A stretch of 37,689 bases of DNA from Lentisphaerota bacterium (GTDB taxonomy: Bacteria; Verrucomicrobiota; Kiritimatiellia; PWTM01). The stretch covers positions 1 to 37,689 of the forward strand of contig VGWF01000033.1 in NCBI GenBank assembly GCA_016873715.1. The letters are read 5' to 3'. A model generated the notes under the pieces. It was given only the letters and a program-made list of their open reading frames with translations, had not been told where the DNA came from and made no database searches. A program made the position numbers and the translations under genes. This document shows positions 7,850 to 15,169 of the stretch, piece by piece. Position 1 is the first letter of the stretch; each line of letters begins with the position of its first letter.

Positions 7850-8755
7850 CTACGGTTTGCGGAACTCCTCCCACGCCGACACGGCCGCCGCATCGGTCAT
7901 GCCGCGACCGACCGCCAGCCGCACCACGGCGGAGGCCGACTCGCCCGGGCCGAGGTCGCGCCCGAAGAGCGAGAGGTACAGCGAGCGGTGCGCCTCCGCC
8001 CCGTGCGGCGTCAGCACCGCGAAACAGTCGTCCGGCCGGGCCATCACGAGGACCGTCCGTCCCGTCGGCCCATCGCGCCGCAGTCCGAGCGGCGCGGCGA
8101 ACGGCGGACGGATCGCCCACTCGACCGGGTGCGGCGGACGCGCCCACCGGCCGTCGCGCACGGTCGCGACCGCAGCCTCGTCGCGCGGAAACGCCTGCCA
8201 GACCCCCGAGGCCTCGTCCGCCGCCACGAAGGCCGCGCCGCCGGCGGTCTTCGCGAGAACGCGCGAGTCGGCGAAGCCGTTGAAGTACGATGCGACGAAG
8301 ACCTCCATCCGCCGCAGCGCCTTCCGCGCGGTCAGCGTCGTCTCGAGGTCCAGCGTCGACGGCGTCCGCCAGCGGTAGACCGCGCGCAGCTCGAAGGGAT
8401 GGGCCGCGTCCGCCGGCCAGGTCGCCTCGACGGCGCCGTCGGAGAGCACCCGCGCCGCGCCGCCGGTCCAGCCCCACCCGTCGGGGTGGCGGGTGTCGGC
8501 GTCCAGCAGGCGGTAGAATCCGAGAACCCCGTTGCGACCTGCGAGATTCGTGCCGGTGGCGGCATCGACCAGCTCCGTCAGCCCCGCCGGCCGCCCCCCG
8601 CCCCGCAGCACGCCGCGCAGTTCCCCGGTGTCGAACCGGAACCCGGCGCCGGCCGGCTCGAAGCGCAACCCGGTCGGCCCGCCGGCGGTGCAGGTCGGCA
8701 CCCATCCCATCCCGGCGAGAACGCCGATCACCGCCGGACGAATCCAGCGTTTCAT
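7850..8755 (-). CDS. Exported beta-sandwich protein, possibly mutarotase-like, unknown function
   Basis: A 301-residue protein with an N-terminal signal peptide (MKRWIRPAVIGVLAGMG, cleaved near CTAG). The rest is beta-strand-rich, with phrases such as GFRFDTGELRGVL, LTELVDAATGTNL, RAVYRWRTPSTLDLETTLTA and GRTVLVMARPDDCF. The pattern (normalising sugar side, strand-dense, large C-terminal sheet) recalls galactose-mutarotase-like superdomains, but I cannot name a family with confidence. It starts 2 nt after the stop of HEAT-ThuA and ends 10 nt before the Gfo/Idh start, so it is in the operon. A supporting role in handling the anomer of an exported sugar derivative is inference only. Confidence 0.6.
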   Translation of the reverse strand: MKRWIRPAVIGVLAGMGWVPTCTAGGPTGLRFEPAGAGFRFDTGELRGVLRGGGRPAGLTELVDAATGTNLAGRNGVLGFYRLLDADTRHPDGWGWTGGAARVLSDGAVEATWPADAAHPFELRAVYRWRTPSTLDLETTLTARKALRRMEVFVASYFNGFADSRVLAKTAGGAAFVAADEASGVWQAFPRDEAAVATVRDGRWARPPHPVEWAIRPPFAAPLGLRRDGPTGRTVLVMARPDDCFAVLTPHGAEAHRSLYLSLFGRDLGPGESASAVVRLAVGRGMTDAAAVSAWEEFRKP

Positions 8756-8757
8756 GC

Positions 8758-11700
8758 CTATTCCACCTTCAGTCCCGCCGCCCAGGCCGTGCCGCGGCGG
8801 TAGAGGTCGCCGACCGTCTTCGCCTCGAAGGCCTTCGCATCGTGGCCCAGCACGCAGTGGAAGACCCGCCCCTTGCCGTACTCGAGGACCAGGGCCATCG
8901 GGTAGACCTTCGAGTCGACCTTCGACGTCGCCGTCGCGATCACGCGGATCGGGGTGTCGCCGTCGAGACAGGTGTAGAGCTCGTCCTCCGTCTCGAAGTC
9001 CGCCAGACCGGCTGTGACCGGATGGTCGCGGTCGGCGATGACCACGCGGAACGGTCCGCGCGGATCGTGGCCCCGCAGCTTCGGATTCCACACGCGGCCC
9101 GCGATCCTCACGAACTCGGGCCAGCCCTGGAACGCGCCGCAGGCGAAGTGCACCAGCACGAGGCCGGTCCCGTTCGACACCGCGGCCCGGAGGTTCTCCT
9201 GCGCCGCGGCGCCGGGCCCGGGATCCTCCCAGTTCATGTAGTTGAGCACGATGGCATCGAAGGTCTTCAGGTCCGCGGCGCCCCACGCCTTGGGATCCTC
9301 GGACACCTCCACCGCGAGACGGGCGTCGGCCGCGATGGCGTCGCGCAGCAGCGGAGCCGTGATCTTCCACTTGTGGCCGGGATACTCGAGCCCCGTCGCC
9401 AGCAGCACGCGCTTGCGCGGCCCGGCCGGCACCGCGCTCGCGGCCGGGGCAACGGCGGCCGTCGCGGCGCCTGCCGGACCGGCATCGATCAACCACGCCT
9501 CGCCGACGACGACATTGCCGCTGCCCTCGCGCCGCACGCCGATGCGCAAATCGCCGTCGGCGCCCGGCAGGTCGACCGCGATCCGGGCGGGGCCCTTGCC
9601 CTCGCGGCCGGACGGCAGGTCGGTCGGCGGCAGCGCACGGCCGCGCATCACCCACACCGACTGCTTCCGCCCGTTGCCGTCGAAGTCCCACCACGCCACC
9701 ACCAGCCGGTAGGCCCGCTTCGCGTCGAGGCCCGTCACCTGGATCGCGACCTCGGCGTCGGAGAACGCGACCGAGGCCGACGGCACGTCCGCCGCGGCCA
9801 CCGCCCCATCCCAGAAGTAGGGCCGGGAGCCGCCGATCCTGAGCCGCTGCGGCGCCTCGGGCGACTCGGATTCGGGGCCGCAATCGAGATAGGCCGCAAG
9901 CGTCTGCCCGGCCGGCAGCGCCTTCGCGATCTCCGCCACGCGCGCGGCACGGTCGGCGGGCGACATCGTCTTCGCGGAGGTCTGCCCCTTCGCCTCGCGG
10001 ATCAGCGCGTGCGCCTGCGGCTCCGCGGGCGGGCCGGGCTTCAGCGCGACCAGTTCCGCCATGGCCGCCTCGACGGCCGGCGCGTCCTGACGGATGAGCT
10101 TCCTCGCAACGGCGACGGCGGCCAAGGCGGCCTCGGACGCGACCTCCCGGTCCTTCGCCAGGTCGAGCGCCATCCGCAGCGCGGCCGGCCCCGACGTCTC
10201 GCCCAGCGCCGAACAGATCGCGCGCCGGCTTTCCGCGTCCGTCGCAAGCGGCACGGCCTTCGCCAGCCATTCAAGGGGCTTCGGCGCGGCCGGCGCAAGT
10301 CGCAGGGCGCCGCGCAGCGCCAGCGCCCGGTGCACCGGCGACGGGGCCTCCTTCGCCAGCGCCAGCAGATCCGGCAGCGCGTCCGCGTCCGCCCAGTCCG
10401 ACAGCGCGCGGATCGCGGTATCGCGCACCGCCTCGGTCTGGCTGCCGGCGCGCTCGCGCACGGCGGCCAGCGCCCCGGGACCGCCCAGGCCCGCGAGCAC
10501 GCGCAGCAAGGCGGCGGCTGCCCCGGCCGGCAGGTCCGGGGCCGCCAGTGCCGCGGTCACGACCGATGCCGTACCCGCATCCGCACCCGCGCGCCGGCCG
10601 ATGCCGATCACCGCCAGTTCCATCTCGCGGCCCGCCGCCCCGGTCGCGGTGCGCAGCGACGAAAGCAGCGCCTTCAACTCCGACGACGTGCCGATCGCCG
10701 CCAGACCGCGGGCCACCGCGACCTGCACCGCGGACTCCGCCGCGCCAAGCTGTCCAGCCAGCATCGCCGCCGCCCCGGCGCTCCGGCGCGCCACGGCCGC
10801 CCCGACCAGGACCACGCAGGTGCCCGGCTCGGACCGGCCCGTCAGCGACACGATGGCCTCGTCGGCCTTGGGATCCCGGATTGCGGCCAGCGCCTCGCCG
10901 GCCGCCTGGCTCCCACCCGCCGCGGACGCGGCCAGGCATTGGACATCCTCCGCCGTGCCCATCGCGCCCAACGCGCGGGCGGCGGCCTCGCGGACCCCGC
11001 CGTCCGTATCGCGCAGCAGCGGCCGCACGGACGGCAGCACCGATGCGTCGCCCCGCAGCGCGAGGGCGTCGAGCACCAGCGCCTTTCGGACCGGCGCAAG
11101 CGTGGCCAGTTTCGCCGCCATGCCCCGGGTGGCCGCGCCGTCGGCGGTCTGCGACAGGATCCCGATCGCCGACTCCGCCACGAAGTCGTCCGGCCCGGCC
11201 GCGGCCGCAAGCAGGTCCGCTGCGGCGGCCCCGGCGTCGATCCGCGCCAGCGTTGAAAGCGCCGCGACCTGGTCCGCGGGCGCCCCCCCCGCCTTGACCA
11301 CCGGCTGCGCCAGCGACAGGGCCGTCGCGCGATCCCCGCCGGCCGCGAGGCGCAGGGCGCACTCCAGCTTCGCGGCGCGCGCGGCCGGACCGGCCGCTCC
11401 GGCCAACGCCTCCGCCGAGGCCTTCGTGCCGTGCGCGCCGAGCGCACGGACCGCCGCCTCCGCCGTCGGTCCATCGGGATCACGCGCCAGCTTCGCCAGC
11501 GCCGGAACGGCCGCGGCCTCGTGGCGCGCCGCCAGCGAGTGCATCACGCCGATCCGCGCCTTGCCGGACAGCCGCGGCAGGGCCTCGAGCAGGGCCCGCC
11601 CGGCTTCCGGAGCGGGAATCATCTCCAGCGCCAGCCGCGCCGCATCCGAGTGGCGGTCCTCGGCCAGCCGCCGCGCGAGCGACGGCACTTCGGCGGCGCC

Positions 11701-12012
11701 TCCGACGCGGCCGAGTTCGCGACAGAGATAGGCCACCGCGTCCGGCTTCGTCGCGGCATCGTCCAACGCCGCCGCCAGCGCGGCCGCCAGGTCCGTACGC
11801 GCGGCACGATCGTTCATCGAGCGGATCGCGTACGCCTCGACCGCCTTGACCGGCTTCAACGACGCGCCCGTCTCGTAGGCCTGCAGCGCCTTCAGCGACT
11901 CCGCCACATCCGGCGCCATCGACGCCAGACCCATGTGCGACGACGCCCATGCCAGCGCCACCGCCACATGCAGCATCCCCCGACATCCGACACCCGACAC
12001 GTGACACTTCAT
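8758..12012 (-). CDS. HEAT-repeat protein fused to a C-terminal ThuA domain
   Basis: A 1084-residue exported protein. A signal-like N-terminus is followed by many alpha-helical HEAT-type repeats (about residues 60-690; units such as AVPALAKLARDPDGPTAEAAVRALGAHG). A beta-rich linking domain follows (about 695-850: AAYLDCGPES, VAIQVTGLDAKRAYRLVVAWWDFDGNG). A ThuA-like class-I-glutamine-amidotransferase fold fills about 866-1075 (RVLLATGLEYPGHKWKITAP, AIVLNYMNWEDPG, GLVLVHFACGAF, FHCVLGHDAKAF). ThuA is a partner of the 3-keto-disaccharide oxidase ThuB in rhizobia. ATG 12012 follows GAGGG with a 4-nt gap and starts 7 nt after the upstream stop. ATG 11976 gives a cleaner signal peptide and skips a heptamer array; it may be the true start. 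Confidence 0.8.
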   Translation of the reverse strand: MKCHVSGVGCRGMLHVAVALAWASSHMGLASMAPDVAESLKALQAYETGASLKPVKAVEAYAIRSMNDRAARTDLAAALAAALDDAATKPDAVAYLCRELGRVGGAAEVPSLARRLAEDRHSDAARLALEMIPAPEAGRALLEALPRLSGKARIGVMHSLAARHEAAAVPALAKLARDPDGPTAEAAVRALGAHGTKASAEALAGAAGPAARAAKLECALRLAAGGDRATALSLAQPVVKAGGAPADQVAALSTLARIDAGAAAADLLAAAAGPDDFVAESAIGILSQTADGAATRGMAAKLATLAPVRKALVLDALALRGDASVLPSVRPLLRDTDGGVREAAARALGAMGTAEDVQCLAASAAGGSQAAGEALAAIRDPKADEAIVSLTGRSEPGTCVVLVGAAVARRSAGAAAMLAGQLGAAESAVQVAVARGLAAIGTSSELKALLSSLRTATGAAGREMELAVIGIGRRAGADAGTASVVTAALAAPDLPAGAAAALLRVLAGLGGPGALAAVRERAGSQTEAVRDTAIRALSDWADADALPDLLALAKEAPSPVHRALALRGALRLAPAAPKPLEWLAKAVPLATDAESRRAICSALGETSGPAALRMALDLAKDREVASEAALAAVAVARKLIRQDAPAVEAAMAELVALKPGPPAEPQAHALIREAKGQTSAKTMSPADRAARVAEIAKALPAGQTLAAYLDCGPESESPEAPQRLRIGGSRPYFWDGAVAAADVPSASVAFSDAEVAIQVTGLDAKRAYRLVVAWWDFDGNGRKQSVWVMRGRALPPTDLPSGREGKGPARIAVDLPGADGDLRIGVRREGSGNVVVGEAWLIDAGPAGAATAAVAPAASAVPAGPRKRVLLATGLEYPGHKWKITAPLLRDAIAADARLAVEVSEDPKAWGAADLKTFDAIVLNYMNWEDPGPGAAAQENLRAAVSNGTGLVLVHFACGAFQGWPEFVRIAGRVWNPKLRGHDPRGPFRVVIADRDHPVTAGLADFETEDELYTCLDGDTPIRVIATATSKVDSKVYPMALVLEYGKGRVFHCVLGHDAKAFEAKTVGDLYRRGTAWAAGLKVE
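11980..12007. repeat. Heptamer array (CCGACAN) at the operon junction
   Basis: Four 7-bp units, CCGACAT, CCGACAC, CCGACAC and GTGACAC, lie between the upstream Gfo/Idh stop (12020) and the alternative ATG 11976 of HEAT-ThuA. If the long start is right, this array is translated; the other arrays in the window are outside genes. Confidence 0.65.
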
Positions 12013-12019
12013 GGCACCC

Positions 12020-13336
12020 TCACAACGTCCACGGGCTGCGATAGCCGCGCGACAGCATCCGGTTGGCCGCATCGTCGTTCTCGAACCGCTCCGCCGCCCA
12101 GTTCCAGACCATGGGCCGCCCGGTCCGCGTCGCGATGTCCGCGACCAGCGTCGCGGTCGTCGCGAGGTGGCACGCCCCGGCCGGGGCCACCGGCTCGCGG
12201 CGCGTTCGGATGCACTCCAGGAAGTTGAGCTGGTGTTCCTTCGAGACGTACAGGTGCTCGTCGGAGGGCCTCAGCACCGTCTCCAGCAGCGAGGCCGGCT
12301 CCGCCCGGATCCCGCCGCGCACGACGTGGACCCAGCCCTTGTCGCCCTCGAACCTCACGCCGTGGCCGTGCCTCGCCTCGCCGTCGGAGCAGAAGTCCAG
12401 CAGCACGCCGCCCGGCTCGCGCAAGCGCGTGTGCCAGGCGTACGAGACGTCGCCGTCGCCCTCGTCGGGGAACGTCGCCGTGCCTTCCACCTCCAGCTTC
12501 GACGCCGCCAGCGCGGGCGCGCCCCACAGCGCGATGTCCACGTGATGCACGCCCCAACTCTGGATCCAGCCCGCGCAGTAATCGCTCGCGAAGTACCAGT
12601 TGTACGTGCAGAGCCCGTCGCGGTACGGCTTGAACACCGCCGGACCGAGCCACAGGTCGTACTGGAGATCGTCCGGCACCGGCGCCGCCGGCAGCACGCC
12701 GAGCGCGCGGCCCCCGGGCACCCCGACCCACGCGGTGTGGACCTTCCCGAGATAGCCGTTGCGCGCGAGTTCGCAGGCGAAGCGGAAGTTGCGGTCCGAC
12801 CTCTGCTGCGTGCCCGCCTGGAACACGCGCCCGGTGCGCTTGACCGCGTCGCACACGGCCCGCCCCTCGGCCACGGTCAGTGTCAGCGCCTTCTCGCAGT
12901 AGACGTCGCGTCCGGCGCGCATCGCGTCGATCGACATCTTCGCGTGCCAGTTCTCCGGCGCGGTGATGATGACCGCGTCGACGTCGTCGCGCGCCAGCAC
13001 CTCGCGGTAGTCCTGGACCGCGGCGCAGCCCGCGCCGGCCGCCGCCCCGTAGTGACCGTCGACCAGCCCCTTGATCTTCTCGGCCTTCGACCGGAACACG
13101 TCGCACACCGCCGTGATGCGGACCGGGTCCACCGGCAGCAGGCCGCGGATATGCGCCGGCCCGCGGTCGCCCAGCCCGATCACGCCGATGCCGATGCGGT
13201 CGTTCGGCGCCACGATCCCGCCGCGGCCCAGCACGCGCGACGGCAGCACCAGCGGCGCCGCCATCGCCACCGCCGCCGATCCCAGGAACCGGCGCCGCCC
13301 CATGCGCGCGCCGCCCGACATCCGGATTCCGCTCAC
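12020..13336 (-). CDS. Tat-exported Gfo/Idh/MocA family oxidoreductase (first copy in operon)
   Basis: A 438-residue NAD(P)-dependent oxidoreductase. GTG 13336 is chosen because it overlaps the tetR stop by 4 nt (GTGA) and has AAGGGAGG 6 nt upstream; ATG 13321 and 13303 are alternatives. Tat motif GRRRFLGSA (residues 13-21). Rossmann motif GIGVIGLGDRG (49-59). The canonical EKP is EKA (148-150), with the catalytic-type lysine kept. The His-His-x-Asp of the substrate site is WGVHHVDIALW (261-271). It differs from the second operon copy in the EKP position and in most active-site surroundings, so the two may act on different steps or substrates. A candidate TetR operator lies 46-63 bp upstream, inside tetR. 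Confidence 0.88.
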   Translation of the reverse strand: MSGIRMSGGARMGRRRFLGSAAVAMAAPLVLPSRVLGRGGIVAPNDRIGIGVIGLGDRGPAHIRGLLPVDPVRITAVCDVFRSKAEKIKGLVDGHYGAAAGAGCAAVQDYREVLARDDVDAVIITAPENWHAKMSIDAMRAGRDVYCEKALTLTVAEGRAVCDAVKRTGRVFQAGTQQRSDRNFRFACELARNGYLGKVHTAWVGVPGGRALGVLPAAPVPDDLQYDLWLGPAVFKPYRDGLCTYNWYFASDYCAGWIQSWGVHHVDIALWGAPALAASKLEVEGTATFPDEGDGDVSYAWHTRLREPGGVLLDFCSDGEARHGHGVRFEGDKGWVHVVRGGIRAEPASLLETVLRPSDEHLYVSKEHQLNFLECIRTRREPVAPAGACHLATTATLVADIATRTGRPMVWNWAAERFENDDAANRMLSRGYRSPWTL

Positions 13337-14004
13337 GCTCCGCCTCCCTTCGCGCCGCGGCGCGACGCCGCGGGCTTCCCACCATACTGAACGGTATGGC
13401 TCCCTGGCCTCCCGACCACCACCTCGAGGAGCCCCGCGGCCACCGCCGCCTGCTCGTCCGGATCCGCGATGTGCGGCTCGAAGGCCGCGCGGAGCTTGAG
13501 CCCCTCCATCGCCTCCAGCATGAGATCCACGCGCGGACGCGCATCGCCCGGCGGAAAGACCCCGGCCGCCTTCGCCGCCGCCACGAGGCCGAGGTAGAAC
13601 TCGCGCACGGTGTCGTAGAACTGGAACCAGCTCGACCGCACGGCGGCGTCGGACTGCATCAGCGCGAAGAGGCCGGTCGTGAAGCGGCGGTTGGCCGGAT
13701 CGGCCACGCAGGAGCGTACGCTGAAGTCCAGCGCGCGCCGCAGCCGGGCCATGGGGTCCGTCAGTGGGGCGAGGACCGCGTGGACCTGCCGCTGCCAGCG
13801 GCGGTAGTAGTGGTTGCAGGCGGCGAGGACCAGCTCCTGGCGCGAGCCGTAGTGCCAGTAGAGGCTGCCCTTCGTGACGCCGGCATGCGCGGCGATCTCG
13901 TCGAGGTTCGCGCCCTCAAGCCCCTCGCGCGCGAAGAGCTCGAACGCGCTCCTCCCCAGCCGATCCGCCATGTCCGCACGCCGGGCAGCCATGTTCTGGA
14001 CCAT
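13333..14004 (-). CDS. TetR/AcrR-family transcriptional regulator of the downstream operon
   Basis: Residues about 18-62 form the TetR N-terminal helix-turn-helix (FELFAREGLEGANLDEIAAHAGVTKGSLYWHYGSRQEL), with the YxHYxSK-like block. The rest (about 80-200) is the helical ligand and dimer domain; 223 residues is normal. ATG 14004 gives the longest form, but a promoter-like TTGACT-N18-TATGGT would put the first transcribed base near 13992, where an in-frame ATG (MAARRADMADRLG) could be read from a leaderless message. Two copies of the same 18-bp palindromic site flank this gene, so self-repression and control of the operon are inferred. The stop overlaps the next start by 4 nt. The inducer is unknown. 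Confidence 0.88.
   Translation of the reverse strand: MVQNMAARRADMADRLGRSAFELFAREGLEGANLDEIAAHAGVTKGSLYWHYGSRQELVLAACNHYYRRWQRQVHAVLAPLTDPMARLRRALDFSVRSCVADPANRRFTTGLFALMQSDAAVRSSWFQFYDTVREFYLGLVAAAKAAGVFPPGDARPRVDLMLEAMEGLKLRAAFEPHIADPDEQAAVAAGLLEVVVGRPGSHTVQYGGKPAASRRGAKGGGA
13382..13399. promoter_or_regulatory. Second TetR operator candidate, inside tetR and upstream of Gfo/Idh
   Basis: Read on the minus strand, CCATACCGTTCAGTATGG. It matches the tetR promoter site GCGTACCGATCGGTATGG at 14 of 18 positions and has CCATAC/GTATGG ends. It lies in the 3' end of tetR, 46 bp before the Gfo/Idh start. It could control an internal start of the operon. Confidence 0.6.
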
Positions 14005-14029
14005 ACCGATCGGTACGCGGGGGAGTCAA
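14000..14029 (-). promoter_or_regulatory. tetR promoter with overlapping TetR operator
   Basis: A -35-like TTGACT (14029-14024) and -10-like TATGGT (14005-14000) are 18 bp apart. Between and over the -10 lies the palindrome TACCGATCGGTA (14004-14015), the usual position for a TetR repressor site. The -35 falls in the first unit of the heptamer array at 14026. The predicted start of transcription is close to the ATG at 13992. Confidence 0.5.
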
Positions 14030-14074
14030 CAACCAACAGCCAACAACCGACACCCAACAACCAACATCCAAGCC
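14026..14074. repeat. Heptamer array CCAACAN upstream of tetR
   Basis: Seven 7-bp units: TCAACAA, CCAACAG, CCAACAA, CCGACAC, CCAACAA, CCAACAT and CCAAGCC. The same word family returns at 37606-37647, where the array also starts with TCAACAG. The array leads directly into the 35-bp-period array. Confidence 0.75.
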
Positions 14075-14311
14075 GGTCCCACCGGGCTTGTCCTCGCACC
14101 CGTGCAAACGGTCCCACCGGGCCTGCCCCAGCAAGCGTGCAAACGGTCCCACCGGGCTTGTCCATCCACCCGCGATCCCGGTCCCATCTTGCGCCCGTGC
14201 TAGCGGTCCCACCGGGCTTGTCCTCGCACCCGTGCAGCCGGTCCCACCGGGCCTGCGAACCGTCCCACCGGGCTTGCCCTCCCACCTGCGCAATCGGTCC
14301 CACCGGGCTTG
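14074..14311. repeat. 35-bp-period direct repeat array (core CGGTCCCACCGGGCTTG)
   Basis: A 17-bp core recurs eight times, starting at 14074, 14109, 14144, 14179 (decayed), 14204, 14239, 14260 and 14295. Spacings are 35, 35, 35, 25, 35, 21 and 35 bp. The bases between cores are also alike (TCCTCGCACCCGTGCAAA type). The core holds the inverted repeat CCCACCGGG. Together with the neighbouring heptamers it fills the gene-free stretch 14005-14407. Confidence 0.85.
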
Positions 14312-14407
14312 TCCCGGTGGGCCGGAAATTCGTTCCGAGTTGCGGAGATAGCGGCCGCGCAGCGATCGCACGACGCGCCACACGACCGAACCGCGGACGG
14401 CCCGGGC
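14312..14407. other. Gene-free stretch before the flavodoxin-like gene
   Basis: Non-coding sequence between the 35-bp-period array and the end of the flavodoxin-like gene. It includes CCCGGTGGGCCGG at 14313-14325, a partial inverted copy of the array core. I see no gene, promoter or terminator. Confidence 0.4.
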
Positions 14408-15067
14408 TCAGCGCAGCGCCAGCTCCGCGAGCCTCGCGCCCAGCTTCCTCGCCGTATCGAGCCCCGCCTCGTCCTTCGAGATGTCGTCCTTCTCCGAGAG
14501 CAGCGTCGCACCGGGCGTGGCCGGCGACAGCCCGCCGACCGGGATCATCCCGAAGCAGAGCATCGCCGCCTGGATCGAGGCGATGACGAGTTCGTGTCCG
14601 CCGCTGCGGGTGCCGCCGACGGCCACGCACCCGAGGAGCTTGCCCGCGAGAACCGGCTTCGGATCGCGCAACGGCGAACACCGCTCGATGAAGGCGCGGC
14701 ACAGCGAACTCGGCCCGCGGTAGTAGGAGGGGGAGCCGATCACGAGCGCTGCGAGGGCCGGATCCTGCAGCTTCGCCAGCAGCGGCGTGAAGTCGTCCTC
14801 CGGCGGCGGCTTCGCGTAGCCCGCCACCTTGAGACCGCCCAAGTCGACCAGTTCCACTTCGATCCGCGCATCCACGGCCTTCGCCGCGTCGAGAACGGCC
14901 TGCACGGCCTTCGATGTCGTCATGCCCTTCCGCGGGCTGCACGACACGCCCAGGATCCTCACCGTCTTTGCCGCGCCTGCCGCCTGCGCCGCCGCGCCCG
15001 TCGCCGACAGGGCCGCCATCGCACCGGCCAGCCCCAGGAATTTCCTCCGGTCCACCCGTTCGCTCAT
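14408..15067 (-). CDS. Tat-exported flavodoxin-like / NADPH-dependent FMN reductase family protein
   Basis: A 219-residue protein. The Tat signal DRRKFLGLAG (residues 6-15) and an alanine-rich hydrophobic stretch end near AQAAG. The flavodoxin-like fold follows: VRILGVSCSPRKGMTTSKA (phosphate-binding loop), ALVIGSPSYYRGPSSLCRAFIERC (the flavin loop of the family) and VAVGGTRSGGHE. The family comprises FMN-dependent NAD(P)H oxidoreductases and iron-sulfur flavoproteins. The partner is unknown. The start at 15067 has AAAGGGGAG ending 5 nt upstream. It is divergent from pabB-pabC and separated from tetR by repeats, so it is probably its own unit. Confidence 0.85.
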   Translation of the reverse strand: MSERVDRRKFLGLAGAMAALSATGAAAQAAGAAKTVRILGVSCSPRKGMTTSKAVQAVLDAAKAVDARIEVELVDLGGLKVAGYAKPPPEDDFTPLLAKLQDPALAALVIGSPSYYRGPSSLCRAFIERCSPLRDPKPVLAGKLLGCVAVGGTRSGGHELVIASIQAAMLCFGMIPVGGLSPATPGATLLSEKDDISKDEAGLDTARKLGARLAELALR

Positions 15068-15169
15068 GTCACTCCCCTTTCACCTTGAGCCTACCCCGCG
15101 GTGCCCGCCGGACTCAACCGCCGAATGGGCGCGCTTGAAACGTCGGGGTCGCGCGCGGATGATCCGGCC

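Noticed and set aside
14074-14311. CRISPR array
   Set aside because: Units of 35 bp are conserved along their whole length with no distinct spacers, one copy is decayed, spacing varies (21-35 bp), and no cas gene is present.
14005-14407. Protein-coding genes in the repeat region
   Set aside because: The frames read repeated SPVGP/ARWDRL-type peptides that follow the DNA repeat in any phase, with no start signal or family match.
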